A DNA stretch of 64,000 bases from CAWHHZ01 sp963829355 (GTDB lineage: Bacteria > Acidobacteriota > Thermoanaerobaculia > Gp7-AA8 > JAHWKK01), in the NCBI GenBank assembly GCA_963829355.1, contig CAWHHZ010000009.1:1-64000 (forward strand), in the 5' to 3' direction. Position 1 is the first letter of the stretch; every line of letters begins with the position of its first letter. The translations under genes and the position numbers were made by a program. The notes under the pieces are model-generated. The model was not told where the DNA came from and made no database searches. It worked only from the letters and a program-made list of their open reading frames with translations. Shown one piece after another: positions 41,940 to 49,703 of this stretch.

Positions 41940-44014
41940 TGCGAGCTGTGTTCTGCGAGACTTGCGCCGATGTTCCGCTGATATTCGAGGAGCTTCCGCG
42001 TGGCCTCGCGGAAACGAGACTCGTTCACGAGGTACCCGAAGAGCGGATTCGTCGTGATCGCGTGCATCATCGGCTCTCTACGCTCGACCGACTGCTCGAT
42101 CGCAGAGAGCGTCCGTGGCGCATCCCTGAGGATTGCCCTTACCTCCGCCGCGTGAAACGAAGGGGAGTCGGCCCAGGAGGCATTCTCGAGAGCCTCTGCG
42201 AGCGCCGCCTCTGCCTCCGCACGGTTTCCTTCGTCCGCGGCGATGTAGGCACGGAGGAAGCTCCTCTGGGGCTCGACACCCTGCGCGTTCAGCTTGTCGA
42301 TCTCGATCTGCGCGATCTGCGGCGAACGGCGCAGAACGGCGATCCTGCCGATCTTGAATGAAAGGTAAGGGTTGTCAGAGACCTGCTTCTCCGTCTCGTA
42401 GTACTTCTTCACGGCCTGATTGACCGCGCCCTCGGTCACCTGAACATCGGCTGGGTGAATCCGAGGATCGTCGACGGACGACGCCCAGTGTTGAAATCTC
42501 TCGTTCTGATGCGAAGCAAGTGCGGCGAGCGCGAGAACCCGTGCCGCCTCATCGTCGCCGGGCTTCTCCGCACTCACGCGAGCGAAGGCCTCGACTGCTC
42601 CGGCGAGTGTCCCCTCAGCGAGCTCACGCCGGCCGAGCTGGCGCGCCAGATCCTCTCTTCCGGGCATGATGCGCGAAACGTTCCGGAGCCCGTCGAGAAT
42701 CAGCGGAGCCAATGCCGGCGACTCGGTTTCCGATCGAGCGAGGACGAGCCAGCCGGGGAGAAAGTCACGCTCCGCGACGAGAGCTGCATGGAGCGCCGTC
42801 AGTTCGGCTTCCGTCGCCGGGGAGGAGTCTGCGACTACGGCGGCGTACGCTTTGCGAAGCTCCTGCGACTCCGGAATCATTCTGCCCGTGTCGAATCCAA
42901 ACTGGTCCCCTGCCCATCGCACGGTCGGGATCACGACGCTCCAAAGGCCGTCGAGCTCTGCATCGGCTCCCTCGAACCGCTCTCCGGAGCGCTCCACCCA
43001 CGGCACGACCCTGGTCTCTGCCTCAGGAGCGGGTGCGTCCGGCACCGGCAGGTTCTGGGCTGCGGCCGGATTCGCGATCTCCCCCGTCGCCGGTTCGGTG
43101 GGCTCGGGGACGATCATCCGCAGATCGGCGCCGACCACATTCGGCGCCATTCCGCTGATCTCGACATTCTCGGCAGATCCGAGGAGTGCCGCGATGATTG
43201 CGTCCGCCCCGGCATATGCCGTGTCGTCGACTCCCGCCTCCGGAGCAATGCTCACCTCGCGGACTGAGATCTCGATTGTGACCGGCCCTGGATCCGGAGC
43301 GGGGGCGGCAGGCTGTGCGGCGACTTCCGCGACCGGTTCCTTCTTCGTGACGATCACGTAGCCCACCGCCGCCAGCAGAAGCAGCACCACAGCGGCGACC
43401 GCGATCCACAGCCAGGTCCGGCGCGGAGACGCGGGTGGAGGAAGGACTGTCCCGTCCGCGGATTGTTCGGGAGTCGGAGACGTCGCGGCCTCTCCGCCCT
43501 GGGCGGCACGCTCCTGCGGCGGTGGCGCCGGTCGCTCTATCGGGAAGGTGTAATAGCTGGTACTGCCCAGGTCGAGTAGCGCCTTCTGGCCAGGGACGAC
43601 TCCGCCTCGCTGGAGGATATCGCCCGAGACGAGGATCTGGTTCTTCTGGAGGGCGTCGAGGATGGAGAGGCCATTCTGGACTGCCTGACCGGCGATGGAG
43701 AAGTCTTTCGGATGGACTTCACCGGCCGTCATCACGACGCGGGGCGTCAGATCGCGCTGCGACTTTGCCTCTTCCGTGATGCGGCCGTGCAGACGCTCGA
43801 GGCACGCGAGCGCCGCCACCGGATCAGGCAGCTCCGCGATGGCGATCGAGCCGATCGTGTCGTGGACCGCTCCCCCGCTGGCGTAGACACACTCGTTGAT
43901 GATTTCGTGCAGACGAGATACGAGCTCCGCGGCCCTGGCCGGGTGCCGGGATTCTATCTTCGCGTGATCGGGCAGATCAGCCGCGAGAACGATCGCATCG
44001 CGGGAGTTTTCCAC
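41936..44014 (-). CDS. Cyclase-homology-like membrane protein with C-terminal helical repeats
   Basis: 692 residues. Residues 1-165 resemble a class III nucleotide cyclase/CHD fold (AIVLAADLPDHAKIESRHPA; GAVHDTIGSIAIAELPDPVA, LTPRVVMTAGEVHP), but the metal-binding aspartates and other catalytic residues are not evident, so it is probably a non-catalytic sensor. After a Pro-rich linker comes one membrane segment (WLWIAVAAVVLLLLAAVGYV) and an Ala/Pro-rich spacer. Then a long extracytoplasmic helical-repeat region follows with TPR-like units (AVEAFARVSAEKPGDDEAAR; AEAALAEALENA). It sits between the biotin-carrier gene (9-base gap) and the PTPS-like gene, so it belongs to the carboxylase operon. 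Similar CHD-TM-TPR proteins are often signalling or stress proteins; the role here is unknown. Confidence 0.7.
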   Translation of the reverse strand: MENSRDAIVLAADLPDHAKIESRHPARAAELVSRLHEIINECVYASGGAVHDTIGSIAIAELPDPVAALACLERLHGRITEEAKSQRDLTPRVVMTAGEVHPKDFSIAGQAVQNGLSILDALQKNQILVSGDILQRGGVVPGQKALLDLGSTSYYTFPIERPAPPPQERAAQGGEAATSPTPEQSADGTVLPPPASPRRTWLWIAVAAVVLLLLAAVGYVIVTKKEPVAEVAAQPAAPAPDPGPVTIEISVREVSIAPEAGVDDTAYAGADAIIAALLGSAENVEISGMAPNVVGADLRMIVPEPTEPATGEIANPAAAQNLPVPDAPAPEAETRVVPWVERSGERFEGADAELDGLWSVVIPTVRWAGDQFGFDTGRMIPESQELRKAYAAVVADSSPATEAELTALHAALVAERDFLPGWLVLARSETESPALAPLILDGLRNVSRIMPGREDLARQLGRRELAEGTLAGAVEAFARVSAEKPGDDEAARVLALAALASHQNERFQHWASSVDDPRIHPADVQVTEGAVNQAVKKYYETEKQVSDNPYLSFKIGRIAVLRRSPQIAQIEIDKLNAQGVEPQRSFLRAYIAADEGNRAEAEAALAEALENASWADSPSFHAAEVRAILRDAPRTLSAIEQSVERREPMMHAITTNPLFGYLVNESRFREATRKLLEYQRNIGASLAEHSSQ

Positions 44015-44023
44015 CCCACAACT

Positions 44024-44524
44024 CTACTCGATCGTCACCAGATCTGCACCAGTATCGACTGTCGTTCCGGCTTGTACATGGAGAGTGACGACTTTACCCG
44101 CGCGGGGTGCGTCGATGGCGTTCTCCATCTTCATCGCTTCAACGACGACGATGGTCTGCCCCTTCTCCACTTCGTCCCCTTCCGACACCTCGACCCGCAC
44201 GACCCGGCCCGGCATGACGGCGCGGATCGTATGTTCGTCCGCCCCCATGTCTTCGGCGCCGCTCCGGCGGGCGAGGGTCAGCGGATCTTTCAGGTCGAGA
44301 TCGATCTGGAAGTTCGGAAAGAAGATTTCGTGGCGATCGTGGTTGCGGTGATGGACGACCGCGTACTGGCGCCCTCCCTCCATGATCAGTGTGTCGAGCG
44401 AGTCGTTGGCCCTTACGAGCTCCGCACTGATCTCCCGGCCGTCGATCTCGACCCGGAACGAACGCCCCTCGCGCACGACGAGCACCTGGTGCTGTTTTCC
44501 GTCGATGATCGCAACACGCTTCAC
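44024..44524 (-). CDS. Biotin carboxyl carrier protein
   Basis: 166 residues from GTG 44524, which overlaps the accC stop as GTGA. The C-terminal biotinyl domain contains VVVEAMKMENAIDAPRAGKV, where the Lys of AMKM is biotinylated. The N-terminal half (VKRVAIIDGKQHQVLVVREG) resembles the linker domain of acyl-CoA carboxylase alpha subunits, not AccB of the fatty-acid pathway. Together with the upstream biotin carboxylase it would make the carboxylating half of an acetyl- or propionyl-CoA carboxylase. The carboxyltransferase is not in the window. Confidence 0.9.
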   Translation of the reverse strand: MKRVAIIDGKQHQVLVVREGRSFRVEIDGREISAELVRANDSLDTLIMEGGRQYAVVHHRNHDRHEIFFPNFQIDLDLKDPLTLARRSGAEDMGADEHTIRAVMPGRVVRVEVSEGDEVEKGQTIVVVEAMKMENAIDAPRAGKVVTLHVQAGTTVDTGADLVTIE

Positions 44525-46014
44525 AGCCGCCCCCTGACGCCCTCGGTCCGCGAAGCCTTCTTCCACTTCGACTCCGCCTGCCTCGGCAACACAGCCTTCT
44601 CCGAATCCTCGAGAGCTCGAATCGCCGCGACGACGATCGCCGCATCAACGTAGTCCTCGGGGATGTCGGGATGGATCAGATCGGAGAGATAGCGGTCAAT
44701 GAACCCGGTGTCGAATTCGGCGGCTCTGAACTTCTCGTTGTCCATCATCGCGAGATAGAACGGAATTGTCGTCCTGATCCCGTCGACACGGTACTCGCGC
44801 AGCGCGCGACGCATCCGCTGGATCGCTTCCTCCCGGTTCGCGCCGAAAGTGATCAGCTTCGAGAGCATCGGATCGTAGTTGAGCGGTACTCTGTAGCCGC
44901 TGTAGACGCCATTGTCGTTTCGGACCCCGGGACCGGAGGGAAGCATCAGATTGCGGATCATGCCCGGCGACGGAGCGAAATTGTGGTAGGGGTCTTCCGC
45001 ATAGATCCGGCACTCGATCGCGTGTCCGCGGAGGACGACATCCTTCTGCTCGATGCTGAGCTTCTCACCGAAGGCGATCCGGATCTGCTCCTTGACGAGA
45101 TCGATTCCGGTCACGAGCTCGGTCACGGGATGTTCGACCTGCAGCCGCGTATTCATCTCGAGGAAGAAGAAGTTTCCCTCCTCGTCGCGAAGGAGCTCGA
45201 CAGTACCCGTGGAGTCGTATGACACCGTCGCGGCGGCCTTCACCGCGATCTCTCCGATCCGCTGCCGGGTCTCCTCATCGACGACTGGAGAGGGACACTC
45301 TTCGATCACCTTCTGATGGCGCCGCTGGATCGTACACTCGCGTTCTCCGAGATGGATCAGGTTGCCGTGCTTGTCTCCGAGGACCTGAACTTCGATGTGG
45401 CGTGGTGCGAGGATGGCGCGCTCGGCATAGACGGAGGCATCGCCGAAGAAGGACGCGGCTTCGCTGCTGACCCGCTCGTACGCCTTCCGGAGCTCGTCCT
45501 CGTCGTGGACGATCCGCATTCCTTTGCCGCCACCGCCGGCGCTCGCCTTGAGCATGACGGGATAGCCAGAGGACGATGCGAAGCTCGCCAGCTCCTCGAA
45601 GTCGGATACGGGCGCCTTGAGACCGGGAACGATTGGTACCCCGGCGTCGGCCATCATGCGGCGGCTCTCGGTCTTCGAGCCCATCGCCTTGATTGCCTCT
45701 TTCGACGGTCCGATGAAGACGATGCCTGCGTCTTCGCAGCTCGCGGCGAAGCTGGCATTTTCGGCGAGAAAGCCGTAGCCGGGGTGAATCGCGTCGGCGC
45801 CGGTCTTTTTCGCCGCGTCGAGAATTCTGTCGATGCGGAGGTAACTCTCGGAGGATGGCGCGGGTCCGACGGGGATCGCTTCGTCCGCGTGCAGAACGTG
45901 CAGTGCAGTGCGGTCGACCTCGGAGTAGACGGCCACGGTGGAGTAGCCCAGCTCGCGGCAGGCGCGGATGATCCGGATTGCGATTTCGCCCCGGTTGGCG
46001 ATCAGTATCTTCAC
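44521..46014 (-). CDS. accC: Biotin carboxylase
   Basis: 497 residues from GTG 46014 (VKILIANRGEIAIRIIRACR). ATP-grasp enzyme that carboxylates the biotin of the carrier protein. Conserved blocks: HPGYGFLAENASFAASCEDA, the glycine-rich lid MLKASAGGGGKGMRIVHDED, GERECTIQRRHQKVIEECPS, and the catalytic EMNTRLQVEHPVTELVTGID. The C-terminus carries an extra 40-residue helix (IVVAAIRALEDSEKAVLPRQ), longer than AccC of E. coli, as in propionyl/acetyl-CoA carboxylases. Coupled by GTGA overlaps on both sides. Confidence 0.95.
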   Translation of the reverse strand: MKILIANRGEIAIRIIRACRELGYSTVAVYSEVDRTALHVLHADEAIPVGPAPSSESYLRIDRILDAAKKTGADAIHPGYGFLAENASFAASCEDAGIVFIGPSKEAIKAMGSKTESRRMMADAGVPIVPGLKAPVSDFEELASFASSSGYPVMLKASAGGGGKGMRIVHDEDELRKAYERVSSEAASFFGDASVYAERAILAPRHIEVQVLGDKHGNLIHLGERECTIQRRHQKVIEECPSPVVDEETRQRIGEIAVKAAATVSYDSTGTVELLRDEEGNFFFLEMNTRLQVEHPVTELVTGIDLVKEQIRIAFGEKLSIEQKDVVLRGHAIECRIYAEDPYHNFAPSPGMIRNLMLPSGPGVRNDNGVYSGYRVPLNYDPMLSKLITFGANREEAIQRMRRALREYRVDGIRTTIPFYLAMMDNEKFRAAEFDTGFIDRYLSDLIHPDIPEDYVDAAIVVAAIRALEDSEKAVLPRQAESKWKKASRTEGVRGRL

Positions 46015-46349
46015 GTTTCGAGTCGGCGGTCGATTTCGGCGGCTTTTTCGAGATAGCCCTCGATCGAGCGGCCCAGGGAGAGTCGTTCCACGAGCTCCGC
46101 GGTGGTCCCGAATGCTTTGCTGAGCCGTTCGGCCTCGGCGAAGTAATAATCACGCAAGCCGCTCAGGATTTCAAATTCCGGGTACTTGTCCGAGAGGGCT
46201 CGCAGCCAGTCCTCGACTCTACGTCTCTCGTCTCCATCTCCCTTGCCCTTCTTCAGGTCCTCGAGGAGATCACGCACGACCCCTCTGAGTGGACCATCGT
46301 TGCGAAGCGGCGGCTGTGTCGACTCGAGCGTCTCGTTCTTTTCGTCCAT
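46011..46349 (-). CDS. Small helical protein at the head of the carboxylase operon, unknown function
   Basis: 112 residues, MDEKNETLESTQPPLRNDGP then GVVRDLLEDLKKGKGDGDER and YYFAEAERLSKAFGTTAELV. It is entirely soluble, charged and helical, with no signal peptide and no recognised domain. GGAG seven bases before ATG 46349 is a good ribosome-binding site. Its stop overlaps the accC start, so it is the first gene of the operon and may act with the carboxylase, but this is inference from coupling only. Confidence 0.7.
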   Translation of the reverse strand: MDEKNETLESTQPPLRNDGPLRGVVRDLLEDLKKGKGDGDERRRVEDWLRALSDKYPEFEILSGLRDYYFAEAERLSKAFGTTAELVERLSLGRSIEGYLEKAAEIDRRLET

Positions 46350-46710
46350 GGAAGTCTCCAGTATGCGGAGATGGTACCCGAAAGTGGCGGGCGGCGCGGG
46401 GCGAGGGCGTCCCGTGTGGGTCGGCCGTCCTCGCCTGATGTCGGCCGGCGTTCCCGCCGGCTGACGATGAGCCTCGCCACGAGGACGATCTGTCGCGTCT
46501 TACACGAGGGACGGGCTCGCAGGCTCGCGGGGCGGGCTGGCGCGGGGCGGGGCCTTCGCTTCGCTCGGCCGGGGCATTAACTATGGCTGTTCGTGAACGT
46601 ACGATTGTGGACACTGTCGTTCGAGCTCAGCCAGAGCCTGTCGTTCTTCGGCGTGCTCGTCAGCCGGCGGGGACGCCGGCCGACATCGGGCGGGGACGCC
46701 CGACCCACAC
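46350..46710. repeat. R2 and R5 repeat block between the carboxylase operon and tRNA-Leu
   Basis: R2 plus orientation at 46415-46463 (GTGTGGGTCGGCCGTCCTCG then GGCCGGCGTTCCCGCCGGC), R5 at 46515-46580, an ATTGTGGACACTGTCGTTCG segment also found at 47460, then R2 minus orientation at 46663-46710. No gene. Confidence 0.75.
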
Positions 46711-46738
46711 AAAAAAAAGCTCGCATTTTCATGCGAGC
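46711..46738 (-). terminator. Rho-independent terminator after tRNA-Leu
   Basis: Perfect 8-bp stem GCTCGCAT / ATGCGAGC (46719-46738) with a 4-base loop, followed on the minus strand by eight T residues (46711-46718). It lies nine bases downstream of the tRNA CCA end. Confidence 0.92.
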
Positions 46739-46747
46739 CAGAAGAAA

Positions 46748-46832
<85 letters not shown>

Positions 46833-46846
46833 AAAGATCATCATGA

Positions 46847-47233
46847 TTACTCGGTCGCTGGCGCCGCGGTGTCGGTCGCTGCCGGTGCGACGGGCTCCGC
46901 CGTATCCGGAGTCGCCGGAAGCGAAGCCGGCGTCGGAACCGTTCCCGGCTGGACCGGGACAGCCTGGGTCGGGGCCGCGGCATCCAGCATCAGTGACGAG
47001 CCGGGCCGGGCCTGCAGAACCGCCAGGGCCATCGACGTCAGAAGGAAAAGAACGAAGAACGTCACCGTCATCTTGTGCAGCAGGGTCGTCGCTCCGCGAG
47101 CGCCAAACACCGTCTGCGATCCTCCTCCGCCGAACGCTCCCGCGAGATCCGCACCCTTTCCGGGCTGCAGGAGAATGATCAGAATCAGGAAGATGCTGAT
47201 GATGATGTGTACTGTCAGAAGGAAAGCTACCAT
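46847..47233 (-). CDS. secG: Preprotein translocase subunit SecG
   Basis: 128 residues. Two membrane segments, VAFLLTVHIIISIFLILIIL and MTVTFFVLFLLTSMALAVL, flank the conserved cytoplasmic loop LLQPGKGADLAGAFGGGGSQ. SecG is the accessory subunit of SecYEG. The C-terminus is an Ala/Pro/Thr-rich tail of about 45 residues (LPATPDTAEPVAPAATDTAA), common in this protein in several phyla. tRNA-Leu follows 14 bases downstream, an arrangement (secG-tRNA-Leu) found in many bacteria. Confidence 0.95.
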   Translation of the reverse strand: MVAFLLTVHIIISIFLILIILLQPGKGADLAGAFGGGGSQTVFGARGATTLLHKMTVTFFVLFLLTSMALAVLQARPGSSLMLDAAAPTQAVPVQPGTVPTPASLPATPDTAEPVAPAATDTAAPATE

Positions 47234-47644
47234 TTACACTCCAATACGATCTGCTTCGGTCGTCTCTCAACGCGATGACGAGGGGGTTTCTTCCCGCAGT
47301 GGAAACGGCTCGGTGCAGCGACCGGGCGGGGCGGGCTGCGCGGGACGGGCTGCGCGGGACGGGCTGCGCGGGGCGGGGCCGTCGGGAGCCTGTCCTGAGC
47401 GAAGCGAAGCGAGCCGAAGGGCTCGCCGGGGCATAGATTGCGGTGATTGGTGCACGTACGATCATGGATACTGTCGTTCGAGTTTAGCGGGACGGGTTCT
47501 GCATGACAGTACGACAGTGGCCTTGATCGAAAGGGATGCGCACACGCGTCATTCACGCCCCGGCCGAGCGCCAGCGAAGGCCCCGCCCCGCGACAGCCCG
47601 GCCCGCGAGCGCCAGCGAGCCCGCCCCTGGCTACGGCTCACCCG
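47234..47644. repeat. R5 and R2 repeats between tpiA and secG
   Basis: R5 plus orientation 47325-47440 (three tandem GGGACGGGCTGCGCG units), the segment CGATCATGGATACTGTCGTTCG, R5 minus orientation 47556-47632 and an R2 in minus orientation 47650-47695 that overlaps the end of tpiA. No gene seen. The secG promoter should lie between 47234 and 47310 but is not obvious. Confidence 0.7.
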
Positions 47645-48417
47645 TCAGTCGGCGGGGCGCCGACCGACATCGGGCGAGACGCCCGACCCACACAGCGCGT
47701 CGCGGATCTGGCGGAAGGAGTCGGCGGAGAGGCTGGCGCCACCGACGAGGAAGCCGTCGACGCCTTCTCCGGCGGCAAGCTCGGCGGCGTTGTGCGGTTT
47801 GACGCTTCCGCCATACAGCACCGGAACCTCGTCGTATCCGAGATCGCGCAGAATTTTTCGGATGGCTCCATGAGCTTCGGACACCTGTTCGACCGTGGCG
47901 GTATCTCCGGTTCCGATCGCCCAGATCGGCTCGTAGGCGACGACGAGATTCGCGAATCGGCGCTCGTCCCGAGGGCCGCCTTGAGCTGCGAGTCCACATG
48001 CTCGACCGTCTTTCCGGCCGCTCTGATCTCCCCGCTCTCTCCGATACAGAGGATCGGCCGCAGTCCTGCCTTCGCTGCTGCCTGCAACTTCTGACTGATC
48101 CGGTCGTCGGTCTCCGCGAAGAGTTGCCGCCTCTCGGAATGTCCGATGATGACGTCCGTGCAGCCGATGTCCCGAAGGATCGACGTCGAAACCTCCCCGG
48201 TGAAGGCGCCCTTCTCGTGCTCCGAGACGTTCTGTGCCGCCAGCCTCAGCGAGCTTCCGGCGCCGGTGCGTGCAATGCGTTCGAGATAAGGGAAAGGTGG
48301 AGCGACGACGACTTCGACGCCGTCATCCGCCGGCCACTGCGCGACCTTCGACACCCACGCGTCCACTCCCTCCCCGGGTATGTTCATCTTCCAGTTCGCA
48401 GCAAGAATCGACTTCAC
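47645..48417 (-). CDS. tpiA: Triosephosphate isomerase, one frameshift
   Basis: Interconverts dihydroxyacetone phosphate and glyceraldehyde 3-phosphate. From GTG 48417: VKSILAANWKMN (catalytic Lys), then TDVIIGHSERRQLFAETDD (catalytic His). After a single-base shift near 47960 the rest reads NLVVAYEPIWAIGTGDTATV (catalytic Glu), VPVLYGGSVKPHNAAELAAG and GVDGFLVGGASLSADSFRQI. All active-site residues exist, so one indel separates the halves of what should be an essential glycolytic gene, which argues for a sequence error. The last residues (CGSGVSPDVGRRPAD) are read from an R2 repeat. Confidence 0.92.
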
Positions 48418-49426
48418 CAGCTCACCCTGTTCTTCCCTCCGTGTTTCGACTCGTAGAGCCTGTCATCGGACCGTTGCAGAAGGTCTGCCGCTCCCTCATC
48501 GGAATCGAGAAATGTGGCGAGCCCGATCGAGATACTGGTGGTGACCATCCGACCGTCGTCGGGGGTCATCAGTCTCAGCTTCCTCACCCTCTCCAGTATA
48601 CGGTCGGCCGTCGCGCGGGCGCCCTGCAGGTCAGTATGAGGAAGCACGATCGTGAACTCGTCACCGCCGAAAGCGCGCCAGGTGATCGGTGGGACGCAGC
48701 GTCTCCTTGATCGCGCCGCACAACTCCGAGAGCACGACATCCCCGAGCGGATGACCGTAGTTGTCATTGATGCTGCTTGAAATCATCCACATCGAACATC
48801 AGCACCGAAAGCGGCACCTTGTAGATACGCGAGCGCTCGACCTCGGCGGTCAGCCGCTTGCGCATCGACCGCTTGTTGCCCATCCCCGTCAGCTCATCCT
48901 GGTCGGCAAGTTGCTGGATCTTCTGATGAGCACGGATGTTCGACAGCACGAGAGACAGAATGCTCGAAACGACGTGCAGCAGATCCTCGTCCTGCTTCGT
49001 GAACGGCTCTCCCGAACGGTAAACCGCCACGAGTCCCGCCACCCTGTTCTCCTGTCGGAGAACCGTGGAGCAGGAGCGCTCGAGCTGACCGGCGGCAATC
49101 ACCTGCGAAGGAAGCGAGTCCGCATCGGCGACGACCATCGCCTCGGTCGACTCGAAATTCACCATCGTCTCCTCGGTCAGTGAGCTCCGAATCCGGTCCA
49201 TCAACCGGCGCTCGTCGAGCTTCCGCGCTTCGGGACGACGACTGAGGAAAAGATTGAGATTCTGCTCGAGCATCACCCCAACGGCAAGGTCGAACGCGAC
49301 CAGGGTGGAAAGCTCACGGAAAGTCTTGTCGAACAACATCTCGACGGACCCCACGCCCGAGATCGAATCGGCCAGACGATGCAGAAACAGCATCAGATCC
49401 GGCGCTCTGGTTTCGTCACCACTCAT
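48414..49426 (-). CDS. GAF-GGDEF diguanylate cyclase, two frameshifts
   Basis: Sensor protein that would make cyclic di-GMP. The N-terminal 150 residues (MSGDETRAPDLMLFLHRLAD ... NRVAGLVAVYRSGEPFTKQD) form a GAF-like domain. The GGDEF domain starts DELTGMGNKRSMRKRLTAE and continues LSVLMFDVDDFK. A shift near 48775 leads to INDNYGHPLGDVVLSELCG, another near 48690 to AFGGDEFTIVLPHTDLQGAR, ending SISIGLATFLDSDEGAADLL. The active-site GGDEF is intact. The stop overlaps tpiA (GTGA). No receiver or membrane segment is present, so it is likely cytosolic. Cyclic di-GMP commonly controls exopolysaccharide production, consistent with the rest of the window. Confidence 0.85.
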
Positions 49427-49703
49427 CTTCTCTCCACAAAAGAGATGCACCACCACGAGTTACCGCGTCTCTATCGTACAACGAAGAGGCCGCGGGTGCT
49501 CGTCCGGCCCGCTTGGCGACGAGTGTATGGGCGGCGCGCGGGGCGGGCTGCGCGGGGCGGGGCCTTCGCGGAGCCTGTCCTGAGCGAGCGAAGCGAGCCG
49601 ACGGGCTCAGCCGGGGCATTGATTGCCGGTGCAGGTGATCGCCCGACCCGCCGAAGGCCCGCCCCCCGTTACGTCAGAGTTCCTTTTGGGACATAATCGG
49701 GGC
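49427..49703. repeat. R5 repeat and promoter region of the glycan operon
   Basis: R5 (GCGCGGGGCGGGCTGCGCGG, GCCTGTCCTGAGCGAGCGAA) at 49534-49620. CATAAT at 49692-49697, six bases before the GTG at 49704, could be a -10 giving a leaderless transcript. No gene on either strand. Confidence 0.55.
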
